A DNA stretch of 21,086 bases from a virus, in IMG/VR virus record IMGVR_UViG_3300030108_001355, positions 1-21,086 of that record. One strand, given 5' to 3'. Under the pieces are notes generated by a model, which was not told where the DNA came from, ran no database searches, and saw only the letters and a program-made list of their open reading frames with translations. Below are positions 12,343 through 21,071 of the stretch, in pieces. The translations under genes were made by a program, and so were the position numbers. Every line of letters begins with the position of its first letter. Position 1 is the first letter of the stretch.

Positions 12343-14601
12343 TTATATAGCACTTCTTCGTCTTATGTTTGCTAACTGATCTTGACTATTAGTTACTTCG
12401 TCAGTTACTACATAAGCTCGTATAGCCTGATCTTCTTGTGCTCCAGCTAAACTAAAAGCTTGATTAGCACCTCTAGGCGTAGGTGTGCTACCAGCTGGAG
12501 TTGAACCACCTTTACCACTCCCTACGTCTTGTGCATATATTTGTCTTACGTTAGCTAAACCAGCAGCTATAGTAGCTCCAGCAGCTATAAAACTAGCGGG
12601 TGCTGGTAAATCACTCATGGCTTTTGTTGCTCCTACATAAGTATTTATAATAGCTTGAGCTGCGCTTATAGCCTTTTTTCTAGCTTGTAGTTTACGATCT
12701 TTAGCCGCATACTTTTCTTCTATAGCTTCTTTTGCTGCTCCAGTTGCTCCCGTTGCTTCTATTTCAGCTTCCATTGCAGCCGTATTTTTAGATATACTTG
12801 CGTCTATATTTGACGTTACAGCGTCTAAAAATTGATTTGACGCTTCTATACTAGCTTGTAATACGTCTTCAGTTTCTTTATTTGTTTCTTGATTTTGTCT
12901 TTTTATTATATCGTTTCTAAGTTTAGCAGTTTTAATTTCTAAATCCACCATTTCAAATTCTAAGACTTGTATAGCTTGTTTTAGTGCTAGATTATCTTCT
13001 TCAGCTTCTACTTCTTCTTGTAAAACTTCTATTTTCTTACGTAAATCAGCTTTTCTTCTTAGGTGGGCTAAATCAAAATCTTCTAGTTCTTGTTTATGTT
13101 TATCTTTTAAATGTTGCCCGTTGTTTTCTAATATTGCGTCGTTTGTTTCTCTTTGTAAATCTTTTATTTCTTGAAACGCGCTATCGTATTCTGCTAAACT
13201 ATCATTTAAAAAGTCAGCTACTTGGGTTGCTGTTTTTTCTGCTATTTCTTTACGTTTATCTGCTAGTTCTTTTTCTGCGTCTTGTATTAATTTGTTGTAT
13301 TTTTGTGTTATTAAAAGTTCTTGTTCTTTTGCATTTTCTTTACCTGCTAAAGCTTCTAGTTCATAAGCAAGTTGCTGTTCTAATCTTAATATAGCTCGTT
13401 CTTCGTCAAGTTCTAGTTCTTGCAAAGCAATTTCTTCTTCTAGTTTTCTTAATTCTTCAGCTTCTTTTTTACGTTGTTCTCTAGTTTTATCTCCATTTGC
13501 TTTATCCATTTGTTGAACTGATAATTGCAAACCTGCCTTTTTTTCTCGTAATTGTTTTAAAGCTTTTTCTTGTTCTTTTAGAGCTTCTTGTCCTTCAGTT
13601 GCTACGTCGTCAGGATCAAAGAACATACCCGCTATACTTTCACTTGCATAAGCTATATCGTCTACGCCTGGTAATAAATTATATGCGTAAATTAAAGCGT
13701 CTACGGGTGCTGTAATCATTAATAGTAAACCAGTAAGTAAATCTTTATTTCTTTTAGCTGAAGCTATATCGGCTTCTATTTTTGCTTTTTGAGCTGCCAT
13801 CTCTACTTCCGAAGCTTGTATTGCTGCGTCTACTGCTTTTATTTTTAAATCTAATATTTCTCTTTGGCTTAAACCTTGCAGTTTCATTTGATTTGTAGAA
13901 CCCTCTATACTAGATAGCTCTTCAAGTGCTGCGTCTTTTTTAGCTGTAGTGAGTTCTAGTTGTTTTTCAGCCTCTGAAGTTCCAAAGCCCATAAAACTTA
14001 CTATATCGTCCCAGTAAGCCGCCATTGTGCCTAAAGCTACTACAATTAAACCTATACCAGTAGCAGCTATAGCTACTTTTAACGCTTTAAAACCTTTACT
14101 ACTTGTATTAGCGGCTATTCCTAAAAGTTTTGTAGTTCCTACTAAAACCTTTTGAGCTCCTGCCATAGCTAAGGTAATTACTTTGTTCTTAGCTGTTATA
14201 ACACCTCTTTTAATTAAGGTTAAATTAAGTTTACTTTCTTGTAAATTACGAACACCTACAGCAAGTGCAATTGCAGCTTGAACTTTTTTCTGAACCTCTC
14301 CTAGTTTTTCGCTTTTTGTGCCTAGTAAAGCTAAAGCTCCAGTAGCTACAGCAAAACCCCCTGAAACTGTATTTGAAATATCTTTTATTCCTATACTAGT
14401 TTGTTTAGAAGTCTTTTTAACGCCGTTAAGTTCTTCTTTTAATTTTTCTACATGCTTTGTAAGTTTATCAAAGTTTTTACCATTAATAGCTACTTCTTTA
14501 AGCGCTTCGTTAGTTTCTCTTAATTCCTTATTTATATCGTTTATAGAACGCCCTGCGTCTTCGGCGTCTAAATTTAATTTTGCATATATTTCTTCACTCA
14601 T
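12343..14601 (-). CDS. Tail tape measure protein
   Basis: This 752-residue protein sets tail length and helps DNA passage. It begins with a coiled coil (about 14-66), then several hydrophobic segments: GGFAVATGALALLG (81-94), VAIAATGIGLIVVALGTMAA (176-195) and GLLLMITAPVDALIYAYNLL (291-310). A long Glu/Lys/Gln-rich coiled coil follows (about 335-575), then SAAQAIINTYVGATKAMSDL (646-665), AGATIAAGLANVRQIYA and a final AYVVTDEVTNSQDQLANIRR. This order and the 'aqaiintY.gatkA' to 'AaGlanv.qI' end are typical of tape measure proteins of Bacteroidota phages. At about 0.15 nm per helical residue it would suit a tail near 110 nm, if uncleaved. A second, non-helical C-terminal part is Gly/Ser/Pro-rich. 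Confidence 0.88.
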   Translation of the reverse strand: MSEEIYAKLNLDAEDAGRSINDINKELRETNEALKEVAINGKNFDKLTKHVEKLKEELNGVKKTSKQTSIGIKDISNTVSGGFAVATGALALLGTKSEKLGEVQKKVQAAIALAVGVRNLQESKLNLTLIKRGVITAKNKVITLAMAGAQKVLVGTTKLLGIAANTSSKGFKALKVAIAATGIGLIVVALGTMAAYWDDIVSFMGFGTSEAEKQLELTTAKKDAALEELSSIEGSTNQMKLQGLSQREILDLKIKAVDAAIQASEVEMAAQKAKIEADIASAKRNKDLLTGLLLMITAPVDALIYAYNLLPGVDDIAYASESIAGMFFDPDDVATEGQEALKEQEKALKQLREKKAGLQLSVQQMDKANGDKTREQRKKEAEELRKLEEEIALQELELDEERAILRLEQQLAYELEALAGKENAKEQELLITQKYNKLIQDAEKELADKRKEIAEKTATQVADFLNDSLAEYDSAFQEIKDLQRETNDAILENNGQHLKDKHKQELEDFDLAHLRRKADLRKKIEVLQEEVEAEEDNLALKQAIQVLEFEMVDLEIKTAKLRNDIIKRQNQETNKETEDVLQASIEASNQFLDAVTSNIDASISKNTAAMEAEIEATGATGAAKEAIEEKYAAKDRKLQARKKAISAAQAIINTYVGATKAMSDLPAPASFIAAGATIAAGLANVRQIYAQDVGSGKGGSTPAGSTPTPRGANQAFSLAGAQEDQAIRAYVVTDEVTNSQDQLANIRRRSAI

Positions 14602-14605
14602 ATTA

Positions 14606-15454
14606 TTATGTTATTGTCGCTGCGTTTGTTTTATTTATATGTAATTTTACTACTGCGTGCCATGCTATATTGTGCCCAGATAAACCTTCTATTGCTATAT
14701 TTAAAGTATAAGCTGTAGAAGTATCTATAGTTTTAACTCCTAGACTACCAGTTCGTCCTAGTTGTCTTGTTATTTTTTGGTTATGAGTAATAGTCCCGTC
14801 GTTTTTTGTTCGCATAGTGCCGTGATATTCCATACTATCATAATCGCCTACAGTTCCTGAAGAACCGCCAGTTACTAAACCGCTTAACCATATTTCGTAA
14901 GTAGTTACACTATTAGCTGGTAACAAAAGTTTTTCTGCTATTGTATCGTCGCTATTTATAGTCAAAGAATAATCTGAAGCGTCAGTTGTTTTTCCTGCTA
15001 ATTGAAAAACGCTATATTGCAAAAGTCCAGCTTCACTATTAAAACCACCACCACCTATACAAAATTCGTTTGTATGAGTTAATTTGCCCATTTTACCTAT
15101 TAATAAACCGTTACTAACGCCTTGTTCTATTTCGTTTTTTTCACCGCCTACAATAACATTAGTGTTTTTACCTTTTGCTCTATTGTCTTTACCAGTTATA
15201 AAAGTATCACGAACCGCTAGTTCAATTTGATTATTCGTTCCTTTTAATTCTGTTTTATTTTTTTTAGTATCAAAAGCTAATTTAGGCGTATAATCATAAG
15301 CTTTGCATATTCCTAGCTGGCTATCATACTTATAGCCGTATGCTTCGCACGCTATCTGATTAGGCGTAAAAGTATTAGTGCCGTCAGTAAACAAAACTGA
15401 ACCGTCGCTTTTTATTTCATTTGGTTTAACTTCAAACCCTTTTTTATATTCCAT
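14606..15454 (-). CDS. Tail fibre/spike with beta-helical repeats
   Basis: This 282-residue protein has an N-terminal adaptor (about 1-55, with LFTDGTNTFTPNQIACEAYG), then short repeats with a period near 12-15 residues: GTNNQIELAVRDTFITGKDN, RAKGKNTNVIVGGEKNEIEQ, GVSNGLLIGKMGKLTHTNEF (about 72-131). N-rich, G-rich repeats ending in 'iiG' or 'fitG' are typical of trimeric beta-helices in phage fibres and YadA-like heads. The C-terminal half (about 155-282) is beta-rich (KLLLPANSVTTYEIWLSGLV, HAVVKLHINK), probably a receptor-contact or knob domain. Its ATG overlaps the stop of the 908-residue baseplate gene (TAATG), so the two proteins are probably assembled together. I recognise no chaperone domain at its end. 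Confidence 0.7.
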   Translation of the reverse strand: MEYKKGFEVKPNEIKSDGSVLFTDGTNTFTPNQIACEAYGYKYDSQLGICKAYDYTPKLAFDTKKNKTELKGTNNQIELAVRDTFITGKDNRAKGKNTNVIVGGEKNEIEQGVSNGLLIGKMGKLTHTNEFCIGGGGFNSEAGLLQYSVFQLAGKTTDASDYSLTINSDDTIAEKLLLPANSVTTYEIWLSGLVTGGSSGTVGDYDSMEYHGTMRTKNDGTITHNQKITRQLGRTGSLGVKTIDTSTAYTLNIAIEGLSGHNIAWHAVVKLHINKTNAATIT

Positions 15455-18180
15455 TATCCTATTAGTATAAATTCTACTTTACTTAGTTCGCCTGCTTTAT
15501 ATTCTATTAAATTAACTCTATAAGTTCGGTTTTTAATCTGAACGTGATCGTAAAAATTAAAGTTAGCAATTTGTGAAGGCGTTAAATAAACTTTTATTTT
15601 GAGTGTTCTAGTATCAGCATTATATAATTCGTCGTAATAAGGTGCCCAGTAAAAGTTAAATAAATTATCAGTAGGCGTATTACCTATAACTCCTATAAAT
15701 TGATTAGCACCGAAATTATAGTCCTTTGTGTTATTTGTTGTAGGTATTTCTGATAAGTGCGAAAATTGTAAATATTTTGTGCTGTTTTCACTAGATAAAC
15801 CGTTTTGTGCTGGTAAATATATAGTATGATTAGTTAAAGTTATTTCGCCATTGTCGTAACATATTCTAGGTTTATTTTTATACCCTTCATACGTGCCGTC
15901 GTCTTTACTTTTAAATATAACGGGTGTTATTATTTCTTGCGTGTTATCAAATAAAGGTTTTATATATGTAGCTGCATAAGGTTTTGCTTCTACTTTTGTT
16001 TCACCTTGCAATAAAGTAAATTGCGTAGCGTCTATTTCTGTATCGCCGTATTTTGAAGTAGTAGCTTGTTGATAAACATTTTTACCGTAATCGTCTTTGT
16101 CTTCAGCGTATGTAAAACTTATAAGTTTTTTTAAGTCAAAAGGTTTTAAATTAATATCGCTTATATCTACGAGCGAAGTCCAGTCATGCGTTTGTATATC
16201 AGCGTTATCTATAAATATATCTTTATAAGGTTCTATAATAAAATTAGTAGGGTTGTCTTTATCTTTTAATATAACTAAATTAAACATACTTGTAAACCCT
16301 TTTATAAGTTCCCACTGCTTTAATTCACCTCGCATACTTTGTAATAAATTATTAGAAGTAGCTATAGTTTGCCCTATAGTAATTTGATATTTAAGCCCGA
16401 AAATATTACCTGAAAAATTACTTTGTGCTGCGTCGTTATTACTTGAACTTTTATGCTGAAACTCTAGTTCGTCGTTTTGGTTCATTTGTATATAAATTAT
16501 ACCGCTATCTTGAACTATAACACCAGCTGACTGCGAACCGCTACTTTGATCGTAATATACTATATTCCCAGTAGCAGCGCTTGTATGCTTCCAGCGTTTT
16601 TCATAAGTAGTATTATTTACAATACGGCTATTAACCCAGTATTCTATTCTATAACCTACGTTATCAGCGGGGCATACAAATTTATGGTTTGTATTATCGT
16701 AACCTATTTCGTCAGGTATATTTATATCTAAAGGCGCGCTTTGATCTAATTGCAAATTAGTAAAAGAAGTTTGCGTTTGAGTAGCTGATATTATAGACGA
16801 AGACACACCGCTTGTAGCTGGTTGCGTTCCCTCACCTGAAACGAGTTCATTATCACCGCCCCAGTTAAAGTCCATATACAATTTTGTAAAATCTGTAGAA
16901 TTTAAAAATGTAGAACTAAAAGTAAAACCCGCTTCGTCAAAAATACGATCTATTAAATATTTACAATTTAGCCATGGACGGTAACCGTCTTCTAAGGTTG
17001 TTAGTTCAGGGTTGTTATTATTGTCTAAAGTTATTTGCCCGTTCCAGTTGCATAAAGGGTATTTAACAGTAGACGCAGTTCTAAAACCACTTGTAGACGC
17101 AGAAGTATATGTTACGCCAGTAGCTCCAAAAGATCGTTTTATATTTTGTTTATTATAAAGGTGCGTAAGTTCTTCAAAACCATTATTAAGGTTTTTTAGT
17201 TTTTTATCTTTTAATGTATCTTTTAAGGTTATAGTATCGCTATATAAATTTACATTATAACTTATTTCACCGTCTTTGTTGTTTATATCTATTAAACTTA
17301 AAAACCCGTCAAAGATAGTATGCCCGTCTTCTTTTAAAACTGCTTTTGTTTTCTTATAAGGGTTAAAAGCGTAAACGTCTTCTTGAACTGAAATTTGAGT
17401 ATCAAATAAATGAGTAAATATTTTATTGTTTCTTTTAGTAGAAGGCAAGTTAAAAGGGTTACTAAAGCTTTGTGCTTTTTCTGCTACGTTTTTAAATTCG
17501 TCAATACTTAATTTTAAAGGTATACTTTCGTCGTTATATAAATCGCATATTACTTGCCCGTCAAAATAGGTATCGGTTGTAGGCACGCTAGTAATATTTT
17601 CTTTTAAAGATATATAATTAAAGTCTACAAACGAACCGTCAGTTGCATTAAACATAACGTCTAAAACAGCACTAGAACTTGGGGCTGTTACTGTAATAGT
17701 GTAAACTCCAGCACTTGCATTAGCAAAAACTTCTAAAACTACTAAACAATTATGTGAAACTCCTAGAGTATCTGTATAACTTGCGATATTACTACCAAAA
17801 TAAATAGTTCCAGTAGAAGCTGCGTTTAATTCAAAAGTTATATCGTATTGAGCCCCAGCTGTTAAACCAGTTATTTTTTGTCTTGCTCCAGTCCATGAAC
17901 CTATACCTACAGCACTACTTAATCGTAAACGCCCACTTGTTAGCGAAGGTGCTGGAGCTCCAGCCCATACAGAACCGTTATCGTGCCAACCCTGCCATAT
18001 TGCGTTTGGTATAGAAGTAGCAAAAAACTGATTCCACGGCGTTGAAGTTCCATAAGTATTAGAAACTATACCTGAAGTGTAAAAAGAATAGTTACCTACA
18101 TATTCAGAATAGTTAGGCGTGCTTGTTACGTTATATTGCCCGTTGTAGTTTTGTGGGTAAAGAACTAGTTGTAAACTCAT
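15454..18180 (-). CDS. Large baseplate/tail-tip protein with carbohydrate-binding-like insert
   Basis: This 908-residue protein has a beta-sandwich-like region at about 60-195 (ARQKITGLTAGAQYDITFEL, AGVYTITVTAPSSSAVLDVM, DGSFVDFNYISLKE), the usual shape of a carbohydrate-binding module. A conserved part follows at about 217-330 (SIPLKLSIDEFKNVAEKAQS, FSNPFNLPSTKRNNKIF, TIFDGFLSLIDIN) that I recall from baseplate hub or tail-tip proteins of Bacteroidota phages. The C-terminal region, with IANFNFYDHVQIKNRTYRVN and KVEFILIG, recalls hub-type ends. It is flanked by the 481-residue tail protein and the fibre, so it probably forms the central tail tip, with the insert reaching the host surface. It is the longest gene in the window. 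Confidence 0.72.
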   Translation of the reverse strand: MSLQLVLYPQNYNGQYNVTSTPNYSEYVGNYSFYTSGIVSNTYGTSTPWNQFFATSIPNAIWQGWHDNGSVWAGAPAPSLTSGRLRLSSAVGIGSWTGARQKITGLTAGAQYDITFELNAASTGTIYFGSNIASYTDTLGVSHNCLVVLEVFANASAGVYTITVTAPSSSAVLDVMFNATDGSFVDFNYISLKENITSVPTTDTYFDGQVICDLYNDESIPLKLSIDEFKNVAEKAQSFSNPFNLPSTKRNNKIFTHLFDTQISVQEDVYAFNPYKKTKAVLKEDGHTIFDGFLSLIDINNKDGEISYNVNLYSDTITLKDTLKDKKLKNLNNGFEELTHLYNKQNIKRSFGATGVTYTSASTSGFRTASTVKYPLCNWNGQITLDNNNNPELTTLEDGYRPWLNCKYLIDRIFDEAGFTFSSTFLNSTDFTKLYMDFNWGGDNELVSGEGTQPATSGVSSSIISATQTQTSFTNLQLDQSAPLDINIPDEIGYDNTNHKFVCPADNVGYRIEYWVNSRIVNNTTYEKRWKHTSAATGNIVYYDQSSGSQSAGVIVQDSGIIYIQMNQNDELEFQHKSSSNNDAAQSNFSGNIFGLKYQITIGQTIATSNNLLQSMRGELKQWELIKGFTSMFNLVILKDKDNPTNFIIEPYKDIFIDNADIQTHDWTSLVDISDINLKPFDLKKLISFTYAEDKDDYGKNVYQQATTSKYGDTEIDATQFTLLQGETKVEAKPYAATYIKPLFDNTQEIITPVIFKSKDDGTYEGYKNKPRICYDNGEITLTNHTIYLPAQNGLSSENSTKYLQFSHLSEIPTTNNTKDYNFGANQFIGVIGNTPTDNLFNFYWAPYYDELYNADTRTLKIKVYLTPSQIANFNFYDHVQIKNRTYRVNLIEYKAGELSKVEFILIG

Positions 18181-18182
18181 AT

Positions 18183-19628
18183 TTATATTTTTTGTGCTTT
18201 TTTAGTCCTATCAGTTTCTATATCAAAAGTGTATTGTATAAGCTTGTCGTTTGCTGTAGATTTTCTAGTATGATCTGTAGACGTTATTCTACATGGCGTT
18301 ACATATTTTCTTATATATCCATAACTACTATCGTCGCTATTTTGTGATAGTATATAAACGTCATTAGATACAAAAAGTTCTTCAAGCCAGTTACCTTCTT
18401 CTTCAGTTATATAATCTGTATTTAGAGTTATCGTTTCTTTAATTGTAGAACTATAATTTTTCATACCGCCAGTATGATCTGAAATAAGATATTTAGAACC
18501 ACCCCACGAGCCTGATATTTGTTTATATGCTTTTCGTTCAGTATTAAAGTTTCTAATAGATTTTTTTGTAAAATTGTAATAGTCCCACGTGCCCCACTTA
18601 TTAAGCCATGTAAGCCGTATTGTTTCAAAACCTTTACAGTCGTCAGTTTGTTTATAAAACCGCCACTCGCTAGTTATTACTACGTTATTATCAGTTCTTA
18701 ATTCTACTGTATAATAGTCCCAGCCTGAAGGTAAAGAACCCCCAGCGTTTACTATGTTAGCCGTTCCTATACCTACAAAACTAATTTTAGTTGCTGCATT
18801 ACTTTTAAATACTAAACCTGAACCGCCATTTGCTTGTGTTTGTTCTAAATTTATTACACTTAAAGAACTACCTGAACTATCATAAAAAGTAATATGCACG
18901 TCGCCTATAGTATCTACATTACCAGTAGCCGCTACTGGAGCTTCGCCACTTTCACCAAAACTAATTTGATTAAAAAATCCTAAAGTAGCAAAATCGTTTT
19001 CTCTTATGTATTGAGTTTGTGGAGCATTACTTAAAACCCCTTTAGTTCCACTGTTATTAGCATAGTAACCGTATTGATTAAGTGGGTAACCAAAACCGTT
19101 TGCCGTTTGTTTAAATACGTCGTTATCATATAAAATACCATTAAAGAAAATAAACTTATCACTTTGTACGTCGTAGTTTGCTTCAATTAAAGTTCCAGTA
19201 GCTGTAGTAGCGTATTCTATTTTAAATTTAATTCTACAATATCTTACTGAATTTCTGTTTGTGCTAAATTTGTCTATTAAGTGTATGCTGTGTGGGTTTA
19301 TATTACTATAATTAGTTCCTTTAAATTGCGAAAAATTACCAGTGCCCATAACACCCCCACCCGTATAATCAGGCGAAACATAACTATCTAATATAGTTGA
19401 AACGTCAAATATACCATAACCACTACTATTTGGGGTTGCTTTTAATATAGCCACTCTATTAGCTGTTACCATTATGTTTGAGTTATCATTATCTACATAC
19501 ACTTCAGCTATATATTTTATTTTATGATTAGAACCATTTATTATAGCACTATCAAAAACTGTAAATATTATAGGTTGCCCCACTGGTATAATATTAAATA
19601 AAGGTTCTTGTTCTTTTGTTAAAGCCAT
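18183..19628 (-). CDS. Tail/baseplate protein, distal-tail-like
   Basis: This 481-residue protein is beta-rich. Residues 12-85 form a fibronectin-like unit with QPIIFTVFDSA, KIKYIAEVYVDN, LKATPN and YGIFDVSTILDSYV, as in tail proteins of flavobacterial phages. A second conserved block, CKGFETIRLTWLNKWGTWDY (331-350) with YNFTKKS, is characteristic of the same group as I recall. The C-terminal part (about 395-472), with WLEELFVSNDVYIL and VTPCRITSTDHT, has the shape of distal-tail or baseplate subunits. It lies two bases before the large tail-tip gene and one base after the gp10-like gene. No signal peptide or enzyme motif is seen. A distal tail protein is the likeliest role. Confidence 0.7.
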   Translation of the reverse strand: MALTKEQEPLFNIIPVGQPIIFTVFDSAIINGSNHKIKYIAEVYVDNDNSNIMVTANRVAILKATPNSSGYGIFDVSTILDSYVSPDYTGGGVMGTGNFSQFKGTNYSNINPHSIHLIDKFSTNRNSVRYCRIKFKIEYATTATGTLIEANYDVQSDKFIFFNGILYDNDVFKQTANGFGYPLNQYGYYANNSGTKGVLSNAPQTQYIRENDFATLGFFNQISFGESGEAPVAATGNVDTIGDVHITFYDSSGSSLSVINLEQTQANGGSGLVFKSNAATKISFVGIGTANIVNAGGSLPSGWDYYTVELRTDNNVVITSEWRFYKQTDDCKGFETIRLTWLNKWGTWDYYNFTKKSIRNFNTERKAYKQISGSWGGSKYLISDHTGGMKNYSSTIKETITLNTDYITEEEGNWLEELFVSNDVYILSQNSDDSSYGYIRKYVTPCRITSTDHTRKSTANDKLIQYTFDIETDRTKKAQKI

Positions 19629-20177
19629 TTAATCAAATTTTATTTCTTTAATATAGTTTTCTATATCTATTTTTATATGTTCTTGTATCTTTTGTTTAAA
19701 TACGTTAAAACTGTAGCTAATTGGTTGAGTATAAAAACTAGCTGCTGGAGTTCCTGCTTTTTGTATACCACGGCTTAAAGCAAAACCAAAAGCTTCGTCA
19801 GTAATAAACCTACCTAGCTTATCTCTACCTTTTAAACCCCTAGCTTTTGCCCAGTCCCTTAGTTTACTTGGTGGTGGTGCGTTTTCTTTACCAGTTTTAA
19901 ATTTATAAGGTGATCGTTTTCTATTACCTTCTATATCTATATACGTTCTAGTGCCTTTAGTTCCCTGAACTCCTTTATTTACAAAGTCAGCATATTTAAC
20001 GCCTGAAAATTCTAAAGTCCATTTGTTTTTGTCTTTTTTAATTTCAAAATCTAAACTAGAACTTAAAGTTCCCGTAACGTCTTTTTTAGATAATCTATGT
20101 TTTGCTTGCCTTATAATATACTGGCAATAACTTTCTACATATCTATCTAAACTTGTATATTTTATACCCGAAGCCAC
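19629..20177 (-). CDS. HK97 gp10-like neck/tail-completion protein
   Basis: This 182-residue protein resembles the HK97 gp10-type head-tail joining family. A helical N-terminus (RYVESYCQYIIRQAKHRLSK) leads to a beta part with GVKYADFVNKGVQGTKG (59-75), the motif 'yA.fve.G..g' typical of that family. A Pro-rich linker, the GRDKLGRFITDEAFGFALSR helix and a final GTPAASFYTQPI follow. It would join the portal-connector neck to the tail. The start is GTG at 20177-20175, sharing its G with the preceding TAG (TAGTG). No nearby in-frame ATG exists, which decides the start. It sits before the tail genes, as expected for a neck protein. Confidence 0.68.
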   Translation of the reverse strand: MASGIKYTSLDRYVESYCQYIIRQAKHRLSKKDVTGTLSSSLDFEIKKDKNKWTLEFSGVKYADFVNKGVQGTKGTRTYIDIEGNRKRSPYKFKTGKENAPPPSKLRDWAKARGLKGRDKLGRFITDEAFGFALSRGIQKAGTPAASFYTQPISYSFNVFKQKIQEHIKIDIENYIKEIKFD

Positions 20178-20629
20178 TATACACTAGCTATAAATAATTC
20201 TACTTGTATATCGTTTGAAGAACTAGGACGAATTTGTAACGAAGCTAAATCAGCTGTAATTGCTGCAAAAGCTGGCGTTGTATCTTCTTCAGCTACAGCT
20301 ATATCGTCGCCATTATATAATATATGTGAAGCACCCGCTCTTAGTCTTACTTGATAATTTGAAGCCCCAGTAACTACGCCTAGCATACATTCGTTAGTGC
20401 TGTCTAAATTTGTTACTCTTAGATACTTTACATTATCACGATCTATATTACTAGCTGCTGCGTGTGGTGTTGCTCCAAACTCTGCTATAGTAGTAGTTTG
20501 CGAGTGTGTGCAAGTTATAGTTCGTTCTAAAGTATCTACTATACCCGTTGTAGTTAAGGTATTAGTAGAACCTCTTTGCGCTCCATTTACGGTAACGCTT
20601 TCAATAATAGTTGTCGTTAAATCTGCCAT
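20177..20629 (-). CDS. Beta-rich putative virion protein
   Basis: This 150-residue protein is rich in Thr, Ala and Val and appears all-beta. It has TTTGIVDTLERTITCTHSQT, NVKYLRVTNLDSTNECMLGV and VRLRAGASHILYNGDDIA. The phrase 'lrvtNlDstN...lgv......y.vrLraG.s.iL' is common in small structural proteins of marine phages as I recall, without an assigned role. It lies between the 123-residue protein and the gp10-like gene, so a decoration, neck or tail-associated role is plausible. Its TAG shares a base with the GTG of the next gene. No signal peptide or enzyme motif is seen. Confidence 0.55.
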   Translation of the reverse strand: MADLTTTIIESVTVNGAQRGSTNTLTTTGIVDTLERTITCTHSQTTTIAEFGATPHAAASNIDRDNVKYLRVTNLDSTNECMLGVVTGASNYQVRLRAGASHILYNGDDIAVAEEDTTPAFAAITADLASLQIRPSSSNDIQVELFIASV

Positions 20630-20634
20630 ATTTT

Positions 20635-21006
20635 TTATTTTTTATTGTCTATTGATTTTAATTTTTTTATTGCCCAGTTAATACCACTCGTTCCACCCCA
20701 GCCTAGCCACGCTACATAACCTTTATCTTTCCACGGCGTAGACTTATATTCAGCTGCTACTTCTGCGTTCTTTTCGTGTCTTTTAAAACTAGCCATGCGG
20801 GCGATCGTTTCACGGCTCAAATTTTTTTTTGAGCACAACTGGTTTGCACGCGTCCACCCCACCCTCGTCATTCCTTTAACTTCGTCGCCGTGTTCTTCAC
20901 GCCACTTTAAAACCTTACATGCATTGTTGCTTGCGCTTTCAGGGTAATCGTTATAAGTTTCTAGTTTTGTTTCTTTAAGTTTATTTAAGTATGTTTTACT
21001 AATCAT
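20635..21006 (-). CDS. Conserved small phage protein (head-associated domain)
   Basis: This 123-residue protein has ESASNNACKVLKWREEHGDE (23-42), GMTRVGWTRANQLCSKKNLS (45-64), RETIARMASFKRHEKN (65-80) and GYVAWLGWGGTSGINWAIKK (96-115). The order 'G.trvGw.RA.qL......s..Ti.RM.sF.rH' then 'gy.aWl.WGG..g..Wa' is a widespread phage domain that I recall both alone and attached to prohead protease or other head proteins. Its biochemical role is not known to me. It is the first full gene of the window in transcription order, and its ATG overlaps the TGA of a possible 22-codon ORF (ATGA). The coding strand contains A9 inside a 7-bp hairpin (20815-20834), probably by chance. Confidence 0.65.
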   Translation of the reverse strand: MISKTYLNKLKETKLETYNDYPESASNNACKVLKWREEHGDEVKGMTRVGWTRANQLCSKKNLSRETIARMASFKRHEKNAEVAAEYKSTPWKDKGYVAWLGWGGTSGINWAIKKLKSIDNKK

Positions 21007-21071
21007 AATTTAATTGTTATTTTAAAAAACCCTATTTCTATTATGTATTTACCTATTTTTATTTGGAGCAT
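21003..21071 (-). CDS. Possible 22-residue leader ORF
   Basis: An ATG at 21071-21069 opens a 22-codon frame ending at TGA 21005-21003, which overlaps the ATG of the 123-residue gene as ATGA. The peptide is MLQIKIGKYIIEIGFFKITI followed by KL. The alternating hydrophobic/charged pattern could form beta strands, but the length is too short to judge. The coupling geometry matches other gene pairs here. The sequence to the window edge (21072-21086) holds no other gene start. Chance is a fair alternative. Confidence 0.3.
   Translation of the reverse strand: MLQIKIGKYIIEIGFFKITIKL

Noticed and set aside
12984-13394. Leu-rich plus-strand ORF that looks like a membrane protein
   Set aside because: It mirrors the Lys/Glu/Gln coiled coil of the tape measure gene on the other strand. 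The minus-strand gene is clearly real, so this is a shadow.
20815-20834. Perfect 7-bp hairpin with an A9 run on the coding strand inside the 123-residue gene
   Set aside because: The A run fits a -1 slippery pattern in phase, but the -1 frame ends within a few codons and the hairpin includes the run itself. It is more likely a chance result of Lys/Asn codons.
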